Shown here: positions 1 through 7,804 of the stretch, piece after piece
Position numbering within the stretch: the stretch's first letter is position 1
Layout: each line of letters starts with the position of its first letter
Origin: Diplonema papillatum
Lineage: Eukaryota > Euglenozoa > Diplonemea > Diplonemida > Diplonemidae
Direction of reading: 5' to 3'
NCBI GenBank assembly: GCA_030068145.1
Contig: JAPJBO010000163.1
Coordinates: forward strand, 124,001-188,000
DNA: 64,000 nucleotides
The notes under the pieces: model-generated
Database searches by the model: none
The model's input: only the letters and a program-made list of their open reading frames with translations
Told to the model about the DNA's origin: nothing
Translations under genes and position numbers: made by a program

Positions 1-367
1 TCCCTGACGAGCTGGCTGTCGACAGGTCGCCCCAAACGCTTCTCGGCCGACTGAACGTTCACGACGTACTGCACCGCAGAAGCTGCGCAGATATCCCCGC
101 GGGCCAGCAGCCGAGTCACAAACAGGACCAGCGCCGTCGGGACGTCGAGGGGATCGTCGGACACCGCTTCCCAGTGGCGCCGGAACTCCAGAAAACGGCG
201 ATACACGGAGTGGATCCCGCGACGCGTGGACAGCGCCAGGGCATCCCCAATGTACGTGTTCGCGGACCGGACAAGACGTTCCCGCTCGCCGGGGGAGAGC
301 GGGGGCTCCGACAGGAGAGGACGTCCGCGTCGCCCCGCCACAGGAGGTGGGAAACGGTCCAAGGCAC

Positions 368-1843
368 CTACTGCCTGGCCCTCCCCTTGGCTGAGGTTGC
401 TCGCTGAGGGTGCTGGGAGTCGGGGTGAGCTTCGCCCGGGTGTTGGGTGCGGGACTTCGGGCTGCGCTTCCTGGACGGCTTGGGGGCGGGCTGTTCCTCG
501 GCTTTCTGCAGGGCCTGAAAGGCGTTCCGAAGATACGGAGGGAACCCGGCCTCGTGCTGGTGGCGGTGTTGGAGGCCGGCGGCCAACGACCAGCCGGCCT
601 TCAAGGCCGTCTTGAGGACCATCATGCGGTGGATGGTGTCCCTCCCCAGCTCTACCAGGGCGTCGGGGTCGGAGGAGTCGTCCATCAGACGCATGATGGA
701 CGTTGCGTGGCTGAGCAGGTGTCCTGCGTCGTTGGCGATGCTCGGGACGGCGTCGAGTATATCCGCGAAGAAGCCGCGGATGTGGACGAGCGCGAGAGAC
801 CTCTCGACGGGAGAGAGGCTCACCCAGAGCTCGGGGTCGAGTAGCTCTGGTCCGGGAGAGAGAAGCGTGTGGGAGCCCTGGACCGACCCGCCTCCCCCCA
901 GCGAAGACGGGTCCTCCGGAAAATCCGGAAGTGGATGGCTGGCGTAGGGCTGGCGGGGCTCGGCGTACGGCTGGTGGCAGGATGCGGCTGGCGGGCAGCG
1001 ATAGCCCACTGGCAGAGGACCGCCCACGACGGCTTGCGGAAGGTTGCGAGGATTGTCCGGCAACAGGACAGCCCGCGGAAGGCGAGAAACGTCAACGAGG
1101 GGCGGAGGCGGCGGGAGTGGTCTCGTGAACGCCGGAAGCTGATGCAGCACTGGACCGGGGCATGTGCCCACCGACGTGGGCGGAACGGGACGGGAGCCCG
1201 CGGGTGCCGCCTCAGGTGCTGCCTCAGGGGCGGGCGAAGGCCGGACGGGTGGCGAGGTGCGCGTTGGGAGGGCCGCCATCACCAACTCGGTGAGGCGGTC
1301 GATCTGACGCTGCAGCCGGCCTATGTCCGACGCGTGGTCGTCCCGGCCGCCCCCGGCGGAGTTGCATTCCCTCAGATCGTCGTCATCTGGGCTGAGGGGA
1401 TCGTCGCTCTCGGCGAAAGAGACACGTCGCGCGGCTGGGGGAGATGGGCCGAACAATGCAGCGGTGGTCGAGTCGTCAGCGGGAGAAACGGTCGCGGGGA
1501 GCGGCATGTGCCCCGGCGTCTGCGGCGGGGGCGTGGCCTTCGGAGACGAGCGGAGCAGGTCCGCGAACTCGTCCGCGGTGGCGGACGGAGCCGACGCGAC
1601 CGCCAGCCACGCGAGGACCCACTGGGCCACGCCTTCGGGGGGGGCCTCCTCGTCCGTGTACCCCAAGGCGCCCAGAAGGCGCCTCAGCCCCGCCTCCGCG
1701 GTCCCCTCGACGTCGCGCGCGACCTTGAGTACCGCCGCGAGTCGGCGGTTGTTTGCGGTGAATGAAAGAAGGGACGGGACATCAGTCCCGACCACCCTCT
1801 TCACCCAACTCACCGCGCCCGACCTGTCGAGTTGCTTCGGCAT
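368..1843 (-). CDS. gag-like ORF of YR retrotransposon copy 1
   Basis: This is an open frame of 491 residues beginning MPKQLDRSGAVSWVK directly after the A-type terminal repeat. The first 130 residues are predicted helical and repeat almost unchanged in the second copy at 45996. The middle is rich in Pro, Ala and Ser, and the tail is strongly basic (KPSRKRSPKS). I see no CCHC zinc knuckle. The position between the 5' repeat and the recombinase makes a gag-like structural role likely, but no sequence motif proves it. Confidence 0.6.
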   Translation of the reverse strand: MPKQLDRSGAVSWVKRVVGTDVPSLLSFTANNRRLAAVLKVARDVEGTAEAGLRRLLGALGYTDEEAPPEGVAQWVLAWLAVASAPSATADEFADLLRSSPKATPPPQTPGHMPLPATVSPADDSTTAALFGPSPPAARRVSFAESDDPLSPDDDDLRECNSAGGGRDDHASDIGRLQRQIDRLTELVMAALPTRTSPPVRPSPAPEAAPEAAPAGSRPVPPTSVGTCPGPVLHQLPAFTRPLPPPPPLVDVSRLPRAVLLPDNPRNLPQAVVGGPLPVGYRCPPAASCHQPYAEPRQPYASHPLPDFPEDPSSLGGGGSVQGSHTLLSPGPELLDPELWVSLSPVERSLALVHIRGFFADILDAVPSIANDAGHLLSHATSIMRLMDDSSDPDALVELGRDTIHRMMVLKTALKAGWSLAAGLQHRHQHEAGFPPYLRNAFQALQKAEEQPAPKPSRKRSPKSRTQHPGEAHPDSQHPQRATSAKGRARQ

Positions 1844-1846
1844 TTT

Positions 1847-1983
1847 TGTTGAACGCTTACGCCCGCCACTAAACCCAGATTCACCTGTGTTTCGTGTGGG
1901 CTACAGCACATTTACCTCCTTTGATCTTTTGCAGCTGGCAGCCTCCTCAAGTATTTCCTACAAAGCAGGTGCTTATACAAAAA
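1847..1983 (-). repeat. A-type terminal repeat (A1) of YR element copy 1
   Basis: This is about 135 bp matching the A1 and A2 repeats of the element at 45866-50336. The outer end reads GTATAAGCACCTGC on the minus strand and the inner end AAGCGTTCAACAAAAA just before the gag-like start codon. It marks the true 5' end of copy 1. Confidence 0.8.
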
Positions 1984-2094
1984 AAAAAACTTTTCCGAGT
2001 TTTGTGCAGGAGTGGTACAAGCTCTAGATTGTCCAGGGTGCACCAGTTAGGGAAGGCCTGCCACAACTTGCCATATTTGGGCTCACATCCGGAT

Positions 2095-2200
2095 CACATA
2101 CGCGGAAAACACGTACGGGATTCCGCACGTACGGAAAATCACAATTCATTCACGTGCGGAATTCCGTACGTTCCGCATACGGAACGCAAGGCCTGCGCAT
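2095..2200. repeat. palindrome-rich patch
   Basis: This is a short stretch with overlapping self-complementary words around CGTACGG and CCGTACG. ATTCCGCACGTACGG near 2120 pairs with related words near 2150-2185. No gene is visible. A comparable but different palindrome cluster lies at 62960-63260. Confidence 0.4.
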
Positions 2201-2204
2201 ACAC

Positions 2205-3003
2205 CTCGTTTGAGAGGGGAAGAAAACAATACAACTGCAAAGTGGGTCTTTTTTGTTGAACGCTTGCGCCCGCCACTTAAATCCAGGGCTGCCTGCGTTT
2301 GGCAGCCTCCTCAAGTATTTCATACAAAGCAGGTGATTCCACCCGAAAATAGATGAGACGATGCCAACAGGGCAGATAGTTTGGGTTAGAATGCAAATAA
2401 CCTGTGTGTGGGGAGATAGAGAGCACCCTATGCAAAGCATCATACTTTGCCAGAATCATTCTGCCCAAACCCATCCCGCGCAAAGGAATACTCGACGTTG
2501 CTGCTTTGACTCCGAGTGGAAGGGAGGAAATATAGGGGTAGAGGGGCAAATATAATGCAAACACAATCTGATTCTTCGCGTACACCACCGTGTGTTTTTT
2601 TTTTTTCACTCAGGAACTTTTCCCCTGTCGTGTTTGTGTGTCTTGTCGCGTACGGGTAGACCCGCATGACCTCACGTCCGTTCAACACGTGTTGGGATCC
2701 CTTCGTTTCTTTGTCTGGCAGCTTCGTCGGGCACTTCCTTCCAAGCAGGCGCCTATGTAAAATACTCGAGGGACTGCCTTGTGCTCATTTCGAAGGAGGC
2801 TAGAGGGGGAGAAAACAATACAACTACAAAGTGGGTCTTTTTTTAGAGTGAAAGTTCGCTTGAAACTTTTTGTTGAACGCTTACGCCCGCCACTGAACCC
2901 AGATTCACCTGTGTTTCGTGTGGGTTACAGCACATTTACCTCTTTTGATCTATCGCAACTGGCAGTCTCCTCAAGCATTTTCTACAAAGCAGGTGCTTAT
3001 ACA
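2205..3003 (+). repeat. clustered YR-element termini (B and A repeats, two subfamilies)
   Basis: The stretch holds, in order, a B-type piece joined to a shortened A repeat (2205-2333), a second-subfamily A repeat (about 2440-2760) joined to a B repeat (2761-2845), a scrap of the CGCTTGAAAC repeat (2846-2868) and a full-length A repeat (2868-3003). All lie in the orientation opposite to the element at 45866. They have the composition expected for solo or nested termini left by recombination. No internal element genes remain. Confidence 0.65.
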
Positions 3004-3114
3004 AAAAAAAAAAAGGCCGGGAAGAAGTTGGACGGACCAACTAGGCTCAGAGTGGCAACAACGCAGAAAAACAGGTGCCCCACTGCAGAAAGACTGATAG
3101 ATCGGTAAGTTTGC

Positions 3115-3278
3115 GTGCACACCCGTGGGGTCCAGCCTCAGAAACCGGAGCTAACGCTGGATTCAAAAGCGGGTGTGCATTTACACGCGTTTTGGTCGTA
3201 GCACACCCGCTTTTCGGGTGTGACTCGGGCACACCCTCTTTAACTCCAGCTTCTGAAGCTGGGCTCCACCGTGTGTGC
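3115..3278. repeat. hairpin MITE-like repeat, copy 1
   Basis: The ends are inverted copies of GGTCCAGCCTCAGAA and TTCTGAAGCTGGGCTCC. Inner arms repeat AAGCGGGTGTGCA against its complement. The same hairpin recurs at 27978-28107 and 38393-38555, with half copies at 3951-4061 and about 7700-7765. It has no coding capacity. I infer a non-autonomous DNA element; no clear target duplication was seen. Confidence 0.6.
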
Positions 3279-3599
3279 TTGGTTGGAGTGGAAGTGGGGG
3301 AGGGAGCCTCTTGCAGCAAGAGGGACCCCAGTATGACTCTGCACGACGTGTCTTCGAGGCTCGAATAATAGGCATTCGCTCAGGGAACCTGCTGGGAGTG
3401 GCTCCTAGGATCCAGCCCAAACGTAAAGGTATGGTAAGTTGATACACCTAGTTTCACTGCAGAAGAAATCCTCAGAGGCACCGCCGGGTGCTTATTTCGA
3501 CGGAGGCTAGAAGGGCGGGGAAACAGTGCAAAACGGGGTCTCTTTTCCTCGAGCGCATCCGCCCTGCTGCGCACGAAACCCAAAATTTCCCGTGCCTGA

Positions 3600-3740
3600 G
3601 CCGGTCCATCCCCTCTTGATAGACCGTGATAGACCGAAGAATACAGTGCAGCTCTAGGGACTAGGGATGGACCTGATCAACCGTGGTGGACCGTGATTCA
3701 CTGTGATAAACAGCGGCAGGCACTTCGATGAGATAGGGGC
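3600..3740 (+). repeat. dispersed repeat with TGATAGACCGTGATA motifs
   Basis: GAGCCGGTCCATCCCCT is followed by several TGATAGAC/GTGATA words and the phrase GGCAGGCACTTCGATGAGAT. Related words occur at 38578-38650 and 57795-57880, so this is a diverged interspersed family. No gene is seen. Confidence 0.4.
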
Positions 3741-3950
3741 AGACCGGCTTAGTGTCTCAGAGTGAGAGTTCGCTTCAGCCCGGGTTGAAAAGCCATCGGG
3801 TTACTCTCGGCCATGGCGTGGGGGAGCACCTTTTGTAGCCGTTGTTCTTATGGTAGGCCACAATCTGACTGCTACCAAGTATCATTTGACCGGAACTTCT
3901 CACATGTTCTTCTGGGGCCCTTGTAGCAGGGGCCACGTGGAGTACTCAGT

Positions 3951-4061
3951 GGCCGAGTTCAAAAAGCGGGTGTCACCCCCGCTCTTCGGGTGTGGATTTA
4001 GGTGGTTGTAGCCCCGCTTCTTCTCTTTAACTCCAGTTTCTGAGGCTGGACCTACCGTGTA
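3951..4061. repeat. hairpin MITE-like repeat, partial copy
   Basis: The stretch carries the right arm (CCAGTTTCTGAGGCTGGACC) and the inner AAGCGGGTGTCACCCCCGCT hairpin of the family described at 3115. The left outer arm is missing. Confidence 0.5.
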
Positions 4062-4079
4062 CTTTCATGCGAGGAGGGG

Positions 4080-4265
4080 CTGGGATGCGATGGAGAGCAT
4101 TTGCAAGGATAAAACCCGAAACAACGGGCGAACAGCAGCCAACTGATCGTAAAGAGAGCGATGAGAAGGTCAAAAGATCTTTTTTCGTCCTTCGCGTGTA
4201 CAGGGAAGAAACATGTGCAGCCGTTGCTCCGGAAATGTTCCCTTGAATACGACAGTACTGCTAAG
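4080..4265 (+). repeat. diverged copy of the 240-bp repeat seen at 13975 and 44105
   Basis: The stretch shares TTCGCGTGTACAGGG, GTGCAGCCGTTGCTCCGGAA and ATGTTCCC in the same order with the better copies at 13975-14210 and 44105-44340. Confidence 0.45.
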
Positions 4266-4550
4266 AAAAAATAAATCGATAGAGCCCGAGAGGTTGTGAA
4301 ATGTTCTGCTAAAACGTAGGTGTATCCCTCCATATGGTACACAGTTTGTTGGTTGTCGGTACCGGATTGCGTAGCCTCAATAAATGCGGAGCGGGTGGGG
4401 TCAGTGCGTGCGATGTTGTTTTGCTTGCTCCACCGGCCAGTTCCCAGTACTGGGCCTCATTATTTGTTTGTTGTGTCAGAGCTCCCAGATCCACCATTGG
4501 CAAGTGGAAGTGGAATGCGATCAACATAAATATTATGCCGCGCGACGTTG

Positions 4551-4765
4551 TGTCTTTCTTTTTTACCAAACATGACATGCTGGAGGAAATGAGAAGCTCG
4601 TCGCCGCAAACCGTGGCGTTTTCACTTGCGTCCCGAATCCAGCTTTACGTAAAAAACGATCAGGCACTGCGTTCAACGAAAACAACTCTCTCTTCCCGTC
4701 ATCATCATCATTAGTTTTGTATCAGCCGCGGTTGTGCGAGTGTCGAGCTCTTAATTCTCCGCAAG
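4551..4765 (+). repeat. 200-bp dispersed repeat, inverted relative to 29208-29415
   Basis: From TTTTTTACCAAACATG through GCGTTTTCACTTGCGTCC, TTTACGTAAAAAACGATCAG, a CATCATCATCAT run and TATCAGCCGCGGTTGTGCG, this matches the reverse complement of 29208-29415 at high identity. No coding signal is evident; it looks like a non-autonomous interspersed repeat of unknown class. Confidence 0.55.
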
Positions 4766-4969
4766 TTTCGTGTAGGGTATGTATGGGTCGTCTGTGCCCT
4801 TTGAAAGGACGGTCTGAGTCAGGTGCTCGTGCCGGCTGGCTGTGACCGGCGCCGGCAATGACAGTAGTACGCCGCCGTCGCTGCGCTCGCTTGCGCTTTA
4901 GATTCTTGCAACCGGCGGCTTCCTCGACGTATTCCCTACAATGCAAGTGTCTCAAACACTGTGTTGTTG

Positions 4970-5225
4970 CTCCAGAAAGGATTTTCGAGCAGCGCTGGCT
5001 GGACCAGTGGCGGGCGGTGTCCTTCCCGCCACTGGTCCAGCCACTGGGACGAAGATGGCAATTGGTTTCCGTTTCCGTTTCCATACTTTCAAGAACGAAA
5101 CGCTGCTGCAGGGGGCACCTGGAAGTGCTGAACTAAAGAGACGTATACTCTTCTCAAACCACGACAGGGGTTGAATTGGAACGCGCCCAGCGTATGCCGC
5201 GCTGTGCTGTCCTTCTCCACCCGCT
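4970..5225 (-). pseudogene. scraps of an RMDN-like exon (pseudogene)
   Basis: Two short blocks resemble the neighbouring RMDN-like exon. The stretch around 4984-5030 resembles 5355-5412 (shared CCAGTGGCGGGCG.TGTCCTT). The stretch around 5168-5222 resembles 5575-5632 (shared AACGCGCCCAGC and CTGTCCTTCTC). The spacing between them is compressed and no open frame links them. I infer a decayed partial duplication of the gene at 5293-5934. A diverged A-type retrotransposon terminus lies just before it, at about 4899-4960. Confidence 0.45.
5001..5044. repeat. perfect 17-bp hairpin
   Basis: GCTGGACCAGTGGCGGG and its exact reverse complement are separated by 10 bases. It lies inside the RMDN pseudogene scrap, and the inverted half is absent from the parent exon. 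Confidence 0.6.
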
Positions 5226-5292
5226 GCAGGACCACCGTTCATTTCTTATTGTACATGTGTTGGTCTTCCCAGGTGTACTAATACTACAGTGG

Positions 5293-5934
5293 TCACAGGT
5301 CTTTCAGTTTGGTCTTGCACTGCTCAAGCAGCGGCACTTCGATGAGACACGATGCTTTTTGAGCGGCGCAGTGGCTGTACCAGTGGCGGGCGATGTCCTT
5401 GTCGCCAAGCAGGTTGTAGCAGTCGCCGAGCATGAGGGAGTTGCGGATGAAGGTGGGCTCTGCATCTTGCGCGTGCAGAAGGTGCGGGAGGGCTTCGCTG
5501 ATGGTGTGCGTTGGGACGACGTGGAAGATGGCGGACGCGACGTTTTTTTCGATCCACGACAGGTTCGCCAGGTGGAAGTAGAACGCGCCCAGCATGTGCT
5601 GGGCGACGCTGTCCTTCTCGCCCAGAATCTTGCACGCCTGGACGGCCGCGTCGCGGACGACGTACGAATTCTTGATCTTGTCCTTCGTCCCTTGCAGCTC
5701 ACCCCACTTGCTCGAAAGCACCGCCTTCCACTTGTAGCAGTTGCCCAACACAACCCGCTCGGGGCTCTGCACGCTGTTCTCCACAGTGTTATACTGCTCG
5801 TACGCCTCCAGGCACTTATCCGCGTACCCGAGACCCTCCTTGATCACCTGCCCCCTCTCCTCGTCGAACTCTTTGCCGTTCGGCAGGTTGCCGGCCTTGT
5901 TGCTGCACATTTCGGCCTTCTTCCAAAGGTCCAT
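5293..5934 (-). CDS. RMDN/FAM82-like TPR protein (regulator of microtubule dynamics family)
   Basis: This is a frame of 213 residues from ATG at 5934 (MDLWKKAEMCSN) to TGA at 5293. The second half carries the family signature of a TPR-like repeat followed by NLSWIEKNVASAIF, then P-T-x-T-I-S-E-A-L and a second repeat ending MLGDCYNLLGDKDIARHW. In animals RMDN proteins bind microtubules or sit at mitochondrial and ER contacts; that function is only inferred here. The frame stays open upstream to another ATG at 6120, but that stretch is Lys/Arg-rich and low in complexity, so it may be untranslated or an intron. An upstream exon may also exist, because animal homologues are longer. Fragments of a second copy lie at 4970-5225 and 6330-6420. 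Confidence 0.7.
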   Translation of the reverse strand: MDLWKKAEMCSNKAGNLPNGKEFDEERGQVIKEGLGYADKCLEAYEQYNTVENSVQSPERVVLGNCYKWKAVLSSKWGELQGTKDKIKNSYVVRDAAVQACKILGEKDSVAQHMLGAFYFHLANLSWIEKNVASAIFHVVPTHTISEALPHLLHAQDAEPTFIRNSLMLGDCYNLLGDKDIARHWYSHCAAQKASCLIEVPLLEQCKTKLKDL

Positions 5935-6329
5935 CGGACGAGAGTCGCGCCGGCGCTGCCGTTTTATTTTCCTTTTTTTTTTGTTCTTCTCCCACCCTCT
6001 TTTCTTCGTGTTCCAGGCACCCCTCCTCTGTGGGTGACGGCGTTCTTGCGGGTCGGTCTGAAGTTCGAGAATGCTGAACGACCGCTGTCGACAGAGAGAA
6101 TCGATCCCTTCCCATTCCATGCTTTATCACGGCGAACGCTTGCTTTGGGCACGCTGGTTTGTTCGCAGTGACATCGGTGGGCGACCCGTGTGCTTATGGT
6201 GTACGTGAAAGCGCTTTCATCCCAGACGAAGAGATTACTTGCAAGGCACCACTACCACCGTTCATAAAGCACAGGTCTTGATGCGAGGGCCCCACGCAAA
6301 CTGGGCCGCCTTGCAAGCTGCGGCTTCGC

Positions 6330-6420
6330 GTACTCGTGCCCGCAGATCACCGGCCTCGTTGCTGCACGAGTCGACGTGTCTTCCGACGACCATCGACCCG
6401 ACTGGAATGGGCGTTTTCTC
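6330..6420 (-). pseudogene. duplicated fragment of the RMDN-like N-terminus
   Basis: On the minus strand this stretch reads HVDSCSNEAGDL, parallel to KAEMCSNKAGNL near the start of the gene at 5934. The nucleotides CCGGCCTCGTTGCTGCAC also match CCGGCCTTGTTGCTGCAC at about 5891. It is a short partial duplication upstream of the gene, without a continuing domain. Confidence 0.4.
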
Positions 6421-6491
6421 TTCCGTTTCGGTCTCGTTTTTCTTTCTCGATCCGTCTCGATCTGGCAATCCATTTTGGCCCGCGAAATAAC

Positions 6492-6995
6492 CCACGGGGA
6501 CCGTAGGGGGCAGTAGCTTTCTGACCCTCGAAGCATCAGGTGAACTTAAGTACCTCTGACGGTCAGGTTTCCCCCACCCGCTATCGTGTGCCTGACTTAC
6601 ACGGAAGGAAAAAAGATGCGTCGGGTTGGATGGAAAGATTGGAGGCACGGGGACCGTAGGGGGCAGTGGCTTTCGGACCTTCGAAGCATCAGGGTCCATT
6701 TCGTGACTTTCTGCCCCCTGAGGATCAGGTTTTCCCCTCGTCCCGTTCACGCGCTATTGGTACTGGCTGCCTGACCTACACGGAAGGAAAAGATGCGTCG
6801 GCTTGGATGGCACCGCAAACACGGGGACCGTAGGGGGGCAGTGGCTATCGGGCCTTCGAAGCATAGCATTCAGGGTCCATTTCGTGACCTTCTGCGCCCT
6901 GGGGGTCAGGCTTCCCCCTCGTCCCGTTCACCCGCTACCGGTACTGGCTGTGCCCTACACGGAAGGAAAGATGCGTCGGCTTGGAGGGTACCGCA
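6492..6995 (+). repeat. tandem repeat, three units of about 155-175 bp
   Basis: Each unit begins CACGGGGACCGTAGGGGGCA, continues with TTCGAAGCATCA and a GTCAGG(C/T)TT(T)CCCC stretch, and ends with TACACGGAAGGAAA and AGATGCGTCGG. The second and third units are closest to each other. None of the frames is clearly protein-like. The rest of 6996-7800 shows no gene; 7605-7665 resembles 20215-20290 in inverted orientation. Confidence 0.65.
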
Positions 6996-7699
6996 AAGGA
7001 CGTGCCGCCAGCCTCCTGGAAAGGAAGCAAGACCGCTTTCGAAGACCAAACTCGAGGGTCCGGAGGACCAAAATAAAACGAAAGATCGCTCAGCTGCAAG
7101 CACGCGATGGCAAAGAGGAAGCTGTGTAAGATGTACGCTTGCGGCTCGGAGCTTCTCGGGTCTCAGTTTAATGTTTGGGAACACTGCCTCATGCATGGGA
7201 GGGGGTGCCAGTATTAGCACGTAACGGTTGGTTTCAACGTCCATGCACCTGCACGGACGAGATGCATAATCATCTACGTGCCTCGTACGCCCTCTGTGTA
7301 TCTACGGGTGGGACAGGAGGTTGTCTGCGCTGCCGAACCTGTAGTGCAGTGCTGGGTAACCACTACATAGATCCTCTCGCTTCTATGACAGGCCGACACA
7401 TTGACGGTGCGGCCGGTTGGTAGCAGCTTTGACTTTTCAAAGCTACAAAACCGCCGAGCCCACACCACGTGCTCTACCGGCACCAAGCGCGATGACCGCA
7501 CCGTTCCGGAAGTCTGTTGCGTGGTCGTAAGCCACACTACCCACTTGGTGGTGAGGTTTCCCATGTAGCGTATGCTGTGGCGTAACATGCGGAAAAAGAG
7601 AGAGAGAGACGAGTTGGATTGCAGGGACCATCTTTCCGGGGAGTTTCCGGTCTAAGGAACGACATGACACGTGGTCACGTAGGAGCCGCCCCCCTGCCA

Positions 7700-7765
7700 G
7701 GTTCTCTACACGGTGGAGTCCAGCCTCAGAAGTTGGACCGATAAAGCGGTTGTCTGATAAGCTTT
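7700..7765. repeat. half copy of the hairpin MITE-like repeat
   Basis: ACACGGTGGAGTCCAGCC followed by TCAGAAGTTGGACCGATAAA is the left arm of the family described at 3115-3278. The right arm is missing. Confidence 0.45.
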
Positions 7766-7804
7766 TTTTCGGATTTCACTGTATGTTCTGTCCGGTTTAC
7801 TATG

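Larger units (their letters stand above)
1..1983 (-). mobile_element. YR retrotransposon, copy 1 (5' part, cut by window edge)
   Basis: This is the 5' portion of a tyrosine-recombinase retrotransposon read on the minus strand. It starts with the A-type terminal repeat (about 1847-1983), followed by the gag-like region (368-1843) and the beginning of the YR region, which leaves the window at base 1. It is nearly identical in sequence and order to the copy at 45866-50336, which shows the family and suggests a young insertion. Whether it is whole cannot be judged because most of it lies outside the window. Confidence 0.8.

Noticed and set aside
2340-2372. ATGAGACGATGCCAA identical to the sequence beside the poly-C run at 31936
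   Set aside because: A 15-base match is expected a few times by chance in a window this size, and no C run or arm follows it.
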